Positions 1 to 7,369 of a stretch of DNA of 38,159 nucleotides are shown here, one piece after another. The notes under the pieces are model-generated. The model was not told where the DNA came from and searched no databases. It saw only the letters and a program-made list of their open reading frames with translations. This stretch comes from Bacilli bacterium (GTDB lineage: Bacteria > Bacillota_I > Bacilli_A > RF39 > UBA660), in assembly GCA_017627015.1 (NCBI GenBank), contig JAGAHP010000007.1, forward strand, positions 1 to 38,159, written 5' to 3'. How positions within the stretch are numbered: position 1 is the stretch's first letter; the number at the start of each line of letters is the position of its first letter. The translations under genes and the position numbers were made by a program.

Positions 1-1
1 C

Positions 2-349
2 CTGCTGGAAAACCGCTAGGTTCATCAACGCGAAAAGTCCCCTGACCGACACATCGGCGGAGGCTTCTTCCAGGGTTTCCCGGATGGCAGCCTGTTCAGT
101 CGTCTCATTGATTTCCATGAAGCCACCGGGCAGCGTCCAGTAATTGTCACGGGGCTCGATGGCGCGGCGGCACAGCAGGACTTCCGTGCCACGGGAAGTC
201 TTCAGGCAGGGGATGGTGCAGACCACAATCTTGGGGTTTTCATAATGGATGGTGCCGCAGGCATGGCAGACATCCCGCAGGCGGTTGTCCAGGGGGGGGA
301 CTTCCTGCGTCAGAGGTTTGCCACAGTTTGAACAGAAATGCATGGCCAT
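2..349 (-). CDS. Nudix hydrolase with N-terminal zinc ribbon (3' part cut off by the window)
   Basis: The reading frame runs off the left edge, so only about 116 N-terminal residues are present. Two CxxC pairs near the N-terminus (CSNCG and CHACG) form a zinc ribbon of the type found in NADH pyrophosphatase-like and other Nudix proteins. A Nudix box follows: GGFMEINE, then seven residues, then RETLEEAS; the usual final Gly of the box is Ser here. The family hydrolyses nucleoside diphosphate derivatives; the substrate cannot be told. I start at the first ATG of MAMHFC; the second ATG, at 343, is equally possible because no strong ribosome binding site is seen. Codon use is GC-rich and Proteobacteria-like, unlike the rest of the window. 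Confidence 0.8.
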   Translation of the reverse strand, partial: MAMHFCSNCGKPLTQEVPPLDNRLRDVCHACGTIHYENPKIVVCTIPCLKTSRGTEVLLCRRAIEPRDNYWTLPGGFMEINETTEQAAIRETLEEASADVSVRGLFALMNLAVFQQ

Positions 350-458
350 CGGAAAATCAAACAAACAGGGTGCGTGGAGCCTGGATGCTATTCTAGTCCA
401 ATGGAGCCGGGAATAGGCGGATTTTCCTTCCCAGAGCCTGGTAAAACTGGGCATATAG

Positions 459-487
459 TTGAAACCAGTGGCTGAGTCAGCTATAAT
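459..487 (+). promoter_or_regulatory. sigma70 promoter for tRNA-fMet
   Basis: TTGAAA (459-464), a 17-base spacer and a perfect TATAAT (482-487), placed 13 bases before the tRNA. It lies in the GC-rich part. Confidence 0.75.
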
Positions 488-500
488 AGGCACTTACAGA

Positions 501-577
<77 letters not shown>

Positions 578-587
578 ATTTGTTAAT

Positions 588-613
588 AAGCTCGAATTAT
601 TCGAGTTTTTTTG
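588..613 (+). terminator. Rho-independent terminator after tRNA-fMet
   Basis: Stem CTCGAA/TTCGAG (591-596 and 600-605) with a 3-base loop, an A run before and a T run after. It is AT-rich and belongs to the Bacillota-like side. Confidence 0.75.
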
Positions 614-656
614 TTCTTAAAAAATAAAACTATTAATATAATTAATTGGTGATACT

Positions 657-1448
657 ATGATTACCTTTATAAAAAGTTTTATTATAGGTATATGCGCTAT
701 TCTTCCTGGTGTTAGTGGATCTGTTATAGCTGTAAGCTTAGGAATATATGATAGATTTATTGAAGTAGTAACTAACAAAAGAAAAGCTGTGGAAAATAAA
801 TTGTTTATAATCATTGTTTTAATAGGTATTTTTTGTGGTGTATTTTTAACAGGCAATCTAGTTATTTATATTTTTAAATATGAAACTATTTTATATTACA
901 TTTTAACCGGAATTATATTAAGTGAAATTCCATTTATTATTAAGAAGATACATATCTATAATGGTAATAAAGTTAAAAAAATACCTTTTATCTTAGCTTT
1001 TCTATTTTCTCTTATACTAGATTTATTAAATGGTAGTAGAATAAGCACAAATTACTCCTTTTTAAGGTGGTTTATAGGTGGTATACTATTTGCCTTTGGA
1101 AAGATATTTCCGGGCGTTAGCAGCTCTTTTTTCTTACTTAATTTGGGTATTTATGATGATATTATAGTTCTAATAGTTAATCCACTTTTAATATTTAAAA
1201 GATTCTCTTTTTATATTCCGTTTATTATAGGTACATTAATAGGGTTAATTATATTTTTAAAATTACTTTCATATCTATTAAAAAATAATTATGAATCATT
1301 ATATAGTATTATTCTTGGTTTTATAGTTTCATCTTCTTTAATATTAATCCCACCAGTTTCATTAAAACTAGAAAATATTCTTGGATTTTTATTAATGATT
1401 GCGTTTTTTGTTATATTTATTTACATTAAAAAGAAAAAAGGAAATTAA
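657..1448 (+). CDS. DUF368 family polyprenyl-phosphate transporter (PopT-like)
   Basis: A 263-residue integral membrane protein of the DUF368 family. Members in Gram-positive and Gram-negative bacteria have been shown to return undecaprenyl phosphate across the membrane for reuse in cell-wall synthesis. The internal duplication typical of the family is visible: LPGVSGSVIAVSLGIYD near residue 17 and FPGVSSSFFLLNLGIYD near residue 155, each opening a half of several hydrophobic segments. The ribosome binding site is the weak GGTGAT form used throughout this genome. It is the first gene after the compositional break and is followed by its own tRNA promoter region. Length is typical of the family. 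I am confident of the family; the substrate is known from homologues only. Confidence 0.88.
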   Translation: MITFIKSFIIGICAILPGVSGSVIAVSLGIYDRFIEVVTNKRKAVENKLFIIIVLIGIFCGVFLTGNLVIYIFKYETILYYILTGIILSEIPFIIKKIHIYNGNKVKKIPFILAFLFSLILDLLNGSRISTNYSFLRWFIGGILFAFGKIFPGVSSSFFLLNLGIYDDIIVLIVNPLLIFKRFSFYIPFIIGTLIGLIIFLKLLSYLLKNNYESLYSIILGFIVSSSLILIPPVSLKLENILGFLLMIAFFVIFIYIKKKKGN

Positions 1449-1452
1449 AGTA

Positions 1453-1482
1453 TTGACAAGATTAGTAAAAAAATAGTATACT
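1453..1482 (+). promoter_or_regulatory. promoter of the tRNA-Asp/tRNA-Phe unit
   Basis: TTGACA (1453-1458), 18 bases, TATACT (1477-1482), about 20 bases before tRNA-Asp. Confidence 0.75.
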
Positions 1483-1501
1483 AAATTTGCATTTTGAATG
1501 T

Positions 1502-1577
1502 GGTTCCGTGGTGTAGTGGTTAACACGTCTGCCTGTCACGCAGAAGATCGAGGGTTCAAGTCCCTTCGGAACCGCCA
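1502..1577 (+). tRNA. tRNA-Asp (GTC)
   Basis: A 76-base cloverleaf with encoded CCA; acceptor stem GGTTCCG/CGGAACC; anticodon GTC at 1535-1537. It shares a transcript with tRNA-Phe 13 bases downstream. Confidence 0.97.
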
Positions 1578-1590
1578 TTTTTTTATTTAT

Positions 1591-1666
1591 GGCTCTGTAG
1601 CTCAGTCGGTAGAGCACAGGACTGAAAATCCTGGTGTCGGCAGTTCGATCCTGCCCGGAGCCACCA
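1591..1666 (+). tRNA. tRNA-Phe (GAA)
   Basis: A 76-base cloverleaf with encoded CCA; anticodon GAA at 1624-1626; acceptor stem GGCTCTG/CGGAGCC with one G-U pair. Confidence 0.97.
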
Positions 1667-1671
1667 TTTTA

Positions 1672-1698
1672 AAAAATACTAGGTTTCCTAGTTTTTTT
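1672..1698 (+). terminator. terminator of the tRNA-Asp/Phe unit
   Basis: Stem ACTAGG/CCTAGT with a TTT loop, an A run before it and seven Ts after it. Confidence 0.8.
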
Positions 1699-1730
1699 GT
1701 CGCTTAATTTACAATAGTTGTAATTTATAA

Positions 1731-1759
1731 TTAATAAAACTCATACTATTTGATATAAT
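1731..1759 (+). promoter_or_regulatory. extended -10 promoter of the HD-domain gene
   Basis: TG-A-TATAAT (TATAAT at 1754-1759) with TTAATA 17 bases upstream; the ribosome binding site AGAGG follows shortly after. Confidence 0.6.
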
Positions 1760-1780
1760 TATAATACAGAGGTAATAAAT

Positions 1781-2290
1781 ATGAACAAATGGGAAACAGA
1801 TAAAGAATATATAAGTTTAGTAAATGATATCTTATCAAATGATGAATTTAAAAAACTAAAAGTATTTAAACATCATGGGGATAATAGATTAAATCACGTA
1901 ATTAGAGTATCATATTATTCATACTTAATATCTAAAAGATTTAATATGAATACAAGATCGGTCGCACGTGCTGGACTACTTCATGATTTCTTTTTGGTAA
2001 ATAACCAAGATATTTCTTTAAAAGAAAGAATAAAGGTATTAATTACTCATCCTAAACTAGCAGTAGAAAATTCAAAAAAACATTTCAAACTAAATAAACT
2101 TGAAGAAAATATAATAATTTCTCATATGTTTCCTTTTTATAAAGCATTACCTAAATATAAAGAAAGCTGGTTAGTTAATACTGTGGATAACGCAATGGCT
2201 TTTTATGAAAGATATTTTACTATAAAAGATAAAGTAAAAAGTATGTTAGAAAATAATCCAATTTATGAAAGATTAAAAGTCAATAATTAG
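1781..2290 (+). CDS. HD-domain phosphohydrolase-like protein
   Basis: A 169-residue soluble protein with an HD-superfamily signature: NHVIRVSYYSYLI supplies the first metal-binding His, and ARAGLLHDFF supplies the HD pair at about residues 67-68. Further His residues (ITHPKLA, ISHMFPF) fit the remaining metal ligands. The superfamily contains metal-dependent phosphohydrolases of nucleotides and other phosphates; the substrate cannot be inferred. It starts at an ATG 8 bases behind AGAGG, stands alone, and its stop codon sits inside its own terminator hairpin. Confidence is high for the fold and low for function. Confidence 0.75.
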   Translation: MNKWETDKEYISLVNDILSNDEFKKLKVFKHHGDNRLNHVIRVSYYSYLISKRFNMNTRSVARAGLLHDFFLVNNQDISLKERIKVLITHPKLAVENSKKHFKLNKLEENIIISHMFPFYKALPKYKESWLVNTVDNAMAFYERYFTIKDKVKSMLENNPIYERLKVNN

Positions 2291-2310
2291 TCTAATTATT
2301 GACTTTAATT
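2278..2310 (+). terminator. terminator overlapping the end of the HD gene
   Basis: A perfect 12-base stem, AGTCAATAATTA/TAATTATTGACT (2278-2289 and 2293-2304), with a 3-base loop and a weak T-rich tail. The 3' arm also contains the TTGACT of the next promoter. Confidence 0.6.
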
Positions 2311-2327
2311 ATATTTAATGATAATAT
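2299..2327 (+). promoter_or_regulatory. promoter of tRNA-Arg
   Basis: TTGACT (2299-2304), 17 bases, TAATAT (2322-2327). The -35 element is part of the preceding terminator stem. Confidence 0.6.
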
Positions 2328-2352
2328 TTACTTGTCTTCAAAAAGACTAATT

Positions 2353-2429
2353 GCGCTCGTAGCTCAGCTGGATAGAGTGTTTGGCTACGAACCAAAAGGT
2401 CAGGGGTTCGAATCCCTTCGAGCGCACCA
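2353..2429 (+). tRNA. tRNA-Arg (ACG)
   Basis: A 77-base cloverleaf with encoded CCA; acceptor stem GCGCTCG/CGAGCGC; anticodon ACG at 2387-2389, which bacteria normally convert to ICG with TadA. Confidence 0.97.
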
Positions 2430-2441
2430 TTTTTAAAATTA

Positions 2442-2467
2442 ACCAACTACAATAGTTGGTTTTTTTG
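2442..2467 (+). terminator. terminator of tRNA-Arg
   Basis: Stem ACCAACTA/TAGTTGGT with a CAA loop and a T run. Confidence 0.85.
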
Positions 2468-2489
2468 TGTAAACTAATAACTATTTATA

Positions 2490-2518
2490 TTGACTACATT
2501 ATAATTTGATTATATTAT
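2490..2518 (+). promoter_or_regulatory. promoter of the 145-residue gene
   Basis: TTGACT (2490-2495), 17 bases, TATTAT (2513-2518); an AGGAGG ribosome binding site follows at 2525-2530. Confidence 0.6.
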
Positions 2519-2536
2519 TTAAATAGGAGGTATTAA

Positions 2537-2974
2537 ATGACAAAAGAAGACGTTATAAAAAGAAAGGAAGAGTTTTTAGAATCAATTAAAGATTTACCTA
2601 AAGAAGAAAGAAAAGAAAGAATTAATAATTTTAATAAAGAATTAGATAAACTTATCAATCAAATAGAAGGCTCTATTAAAGTTTATGAAACAGAAGTAAA
2701 AAGAGAATTATTAAATAAAGATGGTGAGTTATCAAAAGAAGAACAAATTAGTTTAGGAAAATCCATTTTAGGTTGTTCTAATAATTCAAATACACAAATA
2801 ATCGATTTAGATGAAAAATTTCCAAATATTAATGCTGTTTATGTATGTGTTAAAGATAGAGGAGGCAACGCAGTTATAGTTAATTCTAATAAAGAATATT
2901 TAACTGCTACATCCGCTGTTAACTTTGAAAGACATGTAGAAGAATTTAAAAATGGAAGAAGAACAAACAATTAA
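2537..2974 (+). CDS. hypothetical protein, charged coiled-coil N-half
   Basis: A 145-residue soluble protein that I do not recognise. The first 75 residues are rich in Lys and Glu and look helical, probably coiled-coil (MTKEDVIKRKEEFL, LPKEERKERINNF). The second half (about residues 85-125) looks like a small alpha/beta domain with INAVYVCVKDRGGNAVIVNS. There is no signal peptide or membrane segment. The gene has its own consensus promoter, a perfect AGGAGG ribosome binding site 6 bases before ATG, and its own terminator, so it is well expressed as a single gene between two tRNAs. Confidence 0.7.
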   Translation: MTKEDVIKRKEEFLESIKDLPKEERKERINNFNKELDKLINQIEGSIKVYETEVKRELLNKDGELSKEEQISLGKSILGCSNNSNTQIIDLDEKFPNINAVYVCVKDRGGNAVIVNSNKEYLTATSAVNFERHVEEFKNGRRTNN

Positions 2975-2983
2975 TAAAAAAAG

Positions 2984-3014
2984 ACTTTGCATATCGCAAA
3001 GTTTTTCTTTTTTT
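2984..3014 (+). terminator. terminator after the 145-residue gene
   Basis: Stem ACTTTGC/GCAAAGT with loop ATATC, followed by a T-rich tail. Confidence 0.8.
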
Positions 3015-3021
3015 AAAAGTA

Positions 3022-3050
3022 TTGACTTTTATATTTAAAAATGATATTAT
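3022..3050 (+). promoter_or_regulatory. promoter of tRNA-Pro
   Basis: TTGACT (3022-3027), 17 bases, TATTAT (3045-3050). Confidence 0.65.
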
Positions 3051-3086
3051 TTTTATGTCATTTTTCATGACACAAAAATTACCGAT

Positions 3087-3163
3087 CGGGAAGTAGCACA
3101 ACTTGGCAGTGCGCGTGGTTTGGGACCATGAGGTTGCAGGTTCAAATCCTGTCTTCCCGACCA
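3087..3163 (+). tRNA. tRNA-Pro (TGG)
   Basis: A 77-base cloverleaf with encoded CCA; acceptor stem CGGGAAG/CTTCCCG; anticodon TGG at 3121-3123. The D-loop region (AGCACAACTTGGCAGTGC) is slightly unusual but folds. Confidence 0.96.
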
Positions 3164-3170
3164 TTTAAAA

Positions 3171-3201
3171 AAAATAGAGAACTTTAAGTTCTCTTTTTTG
3201 T
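3171..3201. terminator. bidirectional terminator between tRNA-Pro and the glycosyltransferase
   Basis: Palindrome AGAGAACTTTAAGTTCTCT (3176-3194) with an A run on the left and a T run on the right, so it can end transcription on both strands. Confidence 0.8.
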
Positions 3202-3203
3202 TT

Positions 3204-4139
3204 CTAAAAATTAATTCTTTCTTCTTCTACTACTAAAGGTCTATTTAATACTCTTTTATTAATACTAACTATATATTCTCCAATAAATGAAATTAAGAAT
3301 ATTTGAATACCACCTAAGAAGAACATACCAATTATAAGTGGTGCGATACCTGCGTTAAAACTATCCCACATACATAATTTAAGTATTAAATATACTAATG
3401 CTCCTATAAATGATAGAACCGCTACTAAGAAACCAAATAGAGTAGCTATATGGATTTCTTTTTTAGTATATGTTGTAACTCCTATCATACCAGCATCTAA
3501 TAATGTCATTATGTTGTTAGATGTTTTTCCATGCTTTCTTTCAGCTTGAGTATAATATACCATCTTTGGTTCAAAACCTAGTTCTGCGACTATTCCTCTA
3601 AAATATGGTTCAGGATCATTTAATTTTCTTAATACATCCATAAATGCTCTATCATATAAACCAAATCCAGTAAATTGATCTATTGTTTCTACATCAGAAT
3701 ATTTTCTAATTAATTTATATCCTAAACCTCTAAATAAGTATTTAATTTTAGATTCTTTACTCTTGTTTTTTATTCCACATACTATCTTATTACCATCTTC
3801 CCATTCTTTAACAAATTTAGGAATAATTTCTACTGGTTCTTGGAAATCCGCAGCGATAGATACAGTACAATCTCCTGTAGTATTTAATAAAGCATAATAT
3901 GGGCTTTTAAATTGACCAAAGTTTTTTGCGTTAAATATGGCTTTAACACCTTTATCATTTTTACATATTTTTCTTATTTCTTCTCTTGTATTATCTAAAG
4001 ATTTATTATCTATAAATAATATTTCATAATTGTAATTTTTTAATTCATTTTTGAATAAACTAGTTAATGCATCATACATTAGTGGTACATTTTCTTCCTC
4101 ATTATAACAAGGAACCATAATACTAATTGTCTTTTTCAT
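3204..4139 (-). CDS. family 2 glycosyltransferase with two C-terminal membrane segments
   Basis: A 311-residue protein. The N-terminal GT-A domain starts with ISIMVPCYNEEENV and carries IDNKSLDNT and an ADFQEP motif, the equivalent of the ADLQDP metal/donor site of DPM1/GtrB-like enzymes. Residues 233-255 and 265-290 are two hydrophobic helices, as in GtrB/YfdH-type enzymes that transfer sugar to polyprenyl phosphate at the cytoplasmic face. Together with the PopT-like protein upstream it points to lipid-linked envelope glycan metabolism, although the two genes are not in one operon. The ribosome binding site AGGAGTTGAAG precedes ATG. The exact sugar is unknown. Confidence 0.88.
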   Translation of the reverse strand: MKKTISIMVPCYNEEENVPLMYDALTSLFKNELKNYNYEILFIDNKSLDNTREEIRKICKNDKGVKAIFNAKNFGQFKSPYYALLNTTGDCTVSIAADFQEPVEIIPKFVKEWEDGNKIVCGIKNKSKESKIKYLFRGLGYKLIRKYSDVETIDQFTGFGLYDRAFMDVLRKLNDPEPYFRGIVAELGFEPKMVYYTQAERKHGKTSNNIMTLLDAGMIGVTTYTKKEIHIATLFGFLVAVLSFIGALVYLILKLCMWDSFNAGIAPLIIGMFFLGGIQIFLISFIGEYIVSINKRVLNRPLVVEEERINF

Positions 4140-4164
4140 TTTAATACTTCAACTCCTAGTTTTA

Positions 4165-4193
4165 ATTATATCAAATATAATAAATATGGTCTA
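4165..4193 (-). promoter_or_regulatory. promoter of the glycosyltransferase gene
   Basis: On the minus strand: TAGACC, 17 bases, TATAAT, preceding AGGAGT. Confidence 0.55.
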
Positions 4194-4227
4194 GGAATAT
4201 TTTTTATTAAAAATATAAAGAATAGTA

Positions 4228-4256
4228 TTGTGTATTGAAAATATTTGAGGTATTAT
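4228..4256 (+). promoter_or_regulatory. promoter of the lipoprotein gene
   Basis: TTGTGT (4228-4233), 17 bases, TATTAT (4251-4256); the predicted start leaves a very short leader before GGAGGG. Confidence 0.5.
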
Positions 4257-4276
4257 TTTTTTAATGGAGGGTTTAT

Positions 4277-4786
4277 ATGAAGAAAAAAATATTAATTGTT
4301 TTATTAATGTTTGTAATTTTAATTGGTCTTAGTGGGTGTTCATTTAAAAAGTCTTCAAATAATGTAACAAAAACTAAAAAAGGAGTTAAAACTGAAAAAG
4401 TAGAAAAGAAAAATACTAAGAAAGAAAGTAAGAAAAAAGCAGTTAAAAAAGTTGAAAAGAAAGAAACTAAAAAAGAAGAAAAAAATAAAAATGTAACATT
4501 AACAAAAGATATTGTTGTAGGTCATTATGAATTAATTGAGCTTACAGATGGCAAAATAACATATAATAAAGAAGAACTAGATGAGTTAAAACAAACTGGT
4601 TATGTAGTAACAATAGATTTTGATAAAGAAAAAGGTACATTTCATCTAGGGGATGAATCATCAGAGTTTAAATATGATGATAAATATATCTATATTGAAG
4701 AAGAAAAAATACAATATGATTATTCTGATAATAAATTATTATTAAAAGAAAACGAACAAACTTTAACTTTCGAGAAAACAAAATAG
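4277..4786 (+). CDS. lipoprotein with Lys-rich linker
   Basis: A 169-residue secreted lipoprotein. The signal peptide ends in a lipobox LSGC with the acylated Cys at about residue 21. Residues 25-75 form a very Lys/Glu/Thr-rich low-complexity linker that may span or bind the anionic cell wall. Residues 80-169 look like a small beta domain (VGHYELIELTDG, GTFHLGDESSEFKYDDKYIYI) reminiscent of the lipocalin-like domains of Bacillota lipoproteins. Function is unknown. The ribosome binding site is GGAGGG and the gene has its own terminator. Confidence 0.8.
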   Translation: MKKKILIVLLMFVILIGLSGCSFKKSSNNVTKTKKGVKTEKVEKKNTKKESKKKAVKKVEKKETKKEEKNKNVTLTKDIVVGHYELIELTDGKITYNKEELDELKQTGYVVTIDFDKEKGTFHLGDESSEFKYDDKYIYIEEEKIQYDYSDNKLLLKENEQTLTFEKTK

Positions 4787-4810
4787 GATAGAATAATTCC
4801 TATTTTTTTA
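4782..4810 (+). terminator. terminator of the lipoprotein gene
   Basis: Stem AATAGGA/TCCTATT with a 9-base loop and a 7-T tail; it starts inside the stop codon region. Confidence 0.75.
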
Positions 4811-4918
4811 GTATAATTAATTTGTAAACTTTAACGTGCGAAAGCAAAATGCAACTAAAAGTTGGTATTAATAAATATAGAATTATTTTAACATGGATGT
4901 TGAAAGGAGAGAGGTCTA

Positions 4919-5827
4919 ATGAATTTTGGACAAAATTTAAAGAATTTAAGAAAATCAAAAAATATGTCTCAGGAAGAACTTGCAGAAAAAGTAAATGTAT
5001 CAAGACAATCGGTAAGTAAGTGGGAAACAGGTGAAGCCTATCCAGAAATGAATAATATACTAGAATTATGTAAGATTTTTCGTTGTCATATTAATGATTT
5101 AGTTAATGATAATATTTTGGACATTGATTCATTAGATGAAGATGTTAAAATGAGCGCAGTAAAATTTAAAAAAGAAAAACAAAAACAAATGAAAGGTATA
5201 AGTAATATTCTTTCTTTAATAGGTAAAATAGGAGGAATAGTCGCTAGAGTAGGTTTAGTATTTGTAATAATAGCTATGGTTATTGTTCCATTTGTATTTA
5301 CTAATATAGAAGTAAATGATGGTAAAATAGTATCAGATAATAATAAAATTGAATTAGTTAAACATAACAATACGTATGATGTAAGAATAAATGGTTCAAC
5401 AGCCGCAACTAATATTAAGGATAAGGACTTAGATATGGCTGCTAAATCTATTGAACATTTTTCTAAACCAGGAGTTATCATATTATTAGAATTAGGATTT
5501 GCTTTCATAGTTGCGTTCCTAATTGTATTAATTAAATCATTAAAACATCTAGAATTATTATTTACTAATATTAATAAAGGAGATACTCCGTTTACTTTAG
5601 ATAATGTTAATCATATTAAAAAGATGTCTTATCTTATGATTGCGTGTTTAATATTATCAAAAATAGGAGAATCATTACTTGATATACCATTTAATGGTGC
5701 ATATGTTTTAGATGTTAATATTCTAAATATAGTAGAAATATTATTCTTATATAGTATGTCACTAGTATTTGAATATGGTCATGAAATACAACTAGATTCA
5801 AAAGGTAAAATATATGATGAAGATTAG
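4919..5827 (+). CDS. XRE-family regulator fused to a DUF2975-like membrane domain
   Basis: 302 residues. The N-terminal 65 residues are a Cro/CI helix-turn-helix (MSQEELAEKVNVSRQSVSKWE, with the AYP continuation common in this subfamily). After a basic linker come four hydrophobic segments, at about 100-125, 183-207, 236-253 and 270-288, with an extracytoplasmic loop of about 55 residues between the first two. The C-terminal part (GDTPFTLDNVNHIKKM and LVFEYGHEIQLDSKGKIYDE) resembles DUF2975. It is probably a membrane-tethered DNA-binding sensor; the ligand is unknown. The ribosome binding site is AAAGGAGAGAGG. The upstream leader contains an imperfect inverted repeat. Confidence 0.8.
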   Translation: MNFGQNLKNLRKSKNMSQEELAEKVNVSRQSVSKWETGEAYPEMNNILELCKIFRCHINDLVNDNILDIDSLDEDVKMSAVKFKKEKQKQMKGISNILSLIGKIGGIVARVGLVFVIIAMVIVPFVFTNIEVNDGKIVSDNNKIELVKHNNTYDVRINGSTAATNIKDKDLDMAAKSIEHFSKPGVIILLELGFAFIVAFLIVLIKSLKHLELLFTNINKGDTPFTLDNVNHIKKMSYLMIACLILSKIGESLLDIPFNGAYVLDVNILNIVEILFLYSMSLVFEYGHEIQLDSKGKIYDED

Positions 5828-5848
5828 TTTTAACTAATCTTTTTTTAT
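5821..5848 (+). terminator. terminator after the XRE/DUF2975 gene
   Basis: Palindrome AGATTAGTT/AACTAATCT followed by seven or more Ts; it includes the end of the coding region. Confidence 0.8.
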
Positions 5849-5877
5849 TTTTTTGCCATACTAATAATGGTGATAAA

Positions 5878-7161
5878 ATGATAAAAAAAGATACATTAAA
5901 GAAGTTAAAAGATAATTATTTATCTGATTATAGTAATGAAATTAGAACAAAGATTTTAAATAAAACAGCTTTAGTAGATTTAGTAACTAATTATGAAGAT
6001 AGTCTAGATACTTCTTTTAATATAGAAATTAATACCCATAGTGTAGTAGATCAAAAAAATACAGGAAGATGTTGGTCATACGCAGGCTTGAATATATTAA
6101 GAGAGAAAGTAATAAAAAATTGTAATTTAGATAATTTTGAATTGTCAGGTAGTTATATTGCTTTTTATGATAAATTAGAAAGATTTAATTTACTTATGGA
6201 TAGATTATCTAGTTATGATAAAAATGTTTATGATATTTATGTTCAGGATATATTAAAAACAGGGTTTGATGATGGAAGTAATTATTCAGAATTTAAAGAA
6301 TTAGTAAAAAAGTATGGTGTAGTGCCAAAAAATGTATTTTCTAATAGTTTTAATTCAAATGATACAGGTGAATTAAATGATATATTATCTAGATTACTTA
6401 GAAAGTACTATTTAGAATTAGAAAATACTAAGAATGTAGATAAATTAAAAGATAAATATTTGAACTATTGTTATAAAGTACTTGGTTCTATATATGGAAT
6501 TCCAAAAGATAAGTTTACTTTTGAATATATAGATATTAATGGTGAATATCATATAGATAAAAATATTACTCCAAAAGAATTTTATGATAAATATATAGGC
6601 ATAGATTTAGATAATGATTATATTGAAATATATTCATATAAAGATCAAAAATATAAATATAATAATACTTATTATTTGGAAGAAGGTTCATTAATTAGTG
6701 GATCAGGTAATAGTATTGTTTTAAATATTGATTATAAAAGATTAGAGGAATTAATTATAAATCAATTAAAACATAATGAACCAGTTTATTTTAGTTCATC
6801 TACCACAACTAAATATGAAAATGGTTTATGGATAGATTTAATGAGTAGGTATTCTAACTTATTTGATATAGATTTAAATATGAATAATAATGAAATAGTT
6901 AAAACCTATGGCACAATGGGTGAACATTCTATGGTTATTGTAGGTGTTAATACAAATAATAATTTTAAGAAATGGAAGGTAGAAAATAGTTGGGGAAATA
7001 AAGAAGGTAATAATGGTTATTTTGTTATGGAGGACAAATTTTTAAAGAATTATTTGATTAGTGCGGTAATAAATAAAAAATATTTGAATTTAAAAGAACT
7101 AGACTTAATTTCTTCTAAACCAGTTGAAGTAAGTAAGTGGGACTATAAATTTTGTTCATAA
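5878..7161 (+). CDS. pepC: aminopeptidase C (bleomycin hydrolase family, peptidase C1B)
   Basis: 427 residues, slightly short of the usual 440-450. It is a cytoplasmic papain-fold cysteine aminopeptidase that trims N-terminal residues from peptides. The catalytic triad is visible: Gln and Cys in VDQKNTGRCWSYAG (Cys about residue 65), His in GEHSMVIVGV (about 350) and Asn in VENSWGN (about 370). There is no signal peptide. The ribosome binding site is GGTGAT before ATG. No clear promoter lies between the preceding terminator and this gene, so readthrough is possible. The glmS promoter follows immediately after its stop codon. Confidence 0.92.
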   Translation: MIKKDTLKKLKDNYLSDYSNEIRTKILNKTALVDLVTNYEDSLDTSFNIEINTHSVVDQKNTGRCWSYAGLNILREKVIKNCNLDNFELSGSYIAFYDKLERFNLLMDRLSSYDKNVYDIYVQDILKTGFDDGSNYSEFKELVKKYGVVPKNVFSNSFNSNDTGELNDILSRLLRKYYLELENTKNVDKLKDKYLNYCYKVLGSIYGIPKDKFTFEYIDINGEYHIDKNITPKEFYDKYIGIDLDNDYIEIYSYKDQKYKYNNTYYLEEGSLISGSGNSIVLNIDYKRLEELIINQLKHNEPVYFSSSTTTKYENGLWIDLMSRYSNLFDIDLNMNNNEIVKTYGTMGEHSMVIVGVNTNNNFKKWKVENSWGNKEGNNGYFVMEDKFLKNYLISAVINKKYLNLKELDLISSKPVEVSKWDYKFCS

Positions 7162-7162
7162 T

Positions 7163-7190
7163 TTGTTATAATTATAATAGTTATGATACT
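7163..7190 (+). promoter_or_regulatory. promoter of the glmS ribozyme-glmS transcript
   Basis: TTGTTA (7163-7168), 16 bases, GATACT (7185-7190), about 20 bases before the ribozyme. Confidence 0.5.
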
Positions 7191-7211
7191 AGTGGAGGAA
7201 TAGATCATAAT

Positions 7212-7336
7212 GAGCGCCAGGCCTAATAAGGTGACGAGGTTAGTAGTAATCGAAAGACTCGGCGGGTTCTACTACGGTATGCGATCGTTAGATATATTAC
7301 AAAAAATAAAATCAAAATTATAACAAATGATATATC
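7212..7336 (+). ncRNA. glmS ribozyme (glucosamine-6-phosphate-activated)
   Basis: The conserved core elements occur in order: GCGCCAG directly after an A (cleavage expected between 7213 and 7214), GACGAGG, ATCGAAAGACTCGGCGGGTT, CTACTACGGTATGCGATCGTTAGA. TTAGTAG and CTACTA pair within the core. Downstream, GATATAT (7291-7297) can pair with ATATATC (7330-7336) around an AT-rich loop, in place of the larger P3-P4 pseudoknot domain of well-studied examples. It sits 33 bases before glmS: when glucosamine-6-phosphate is abundant the RNA cleaves itself and glmS mRNA is destroyed. Confidence 0.93.
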
Positions 7337-7369
7337 ATGCATATAATTAAAAAAGGAGAAACAAAATAA

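Noticed and set aside
1498..1707. 69-codon open frame on the plus strand
   Set aside because: It is made of the tRNA-Asp and tRNA-Phe genes read as protein.
2946..3164. 72-codon open frame on the minus strand
   Set aside because: It is antisense to tRNA-Pro and its flanks; the MVGKTGFEPATSW-type start is a well-known artefact of reading tRNA genes.
4800..5003. 67-codon frame on the minus strand
   Set aside because: It overlaps the start of the XRE/DUF2975 gene and has no ribosome binding site.
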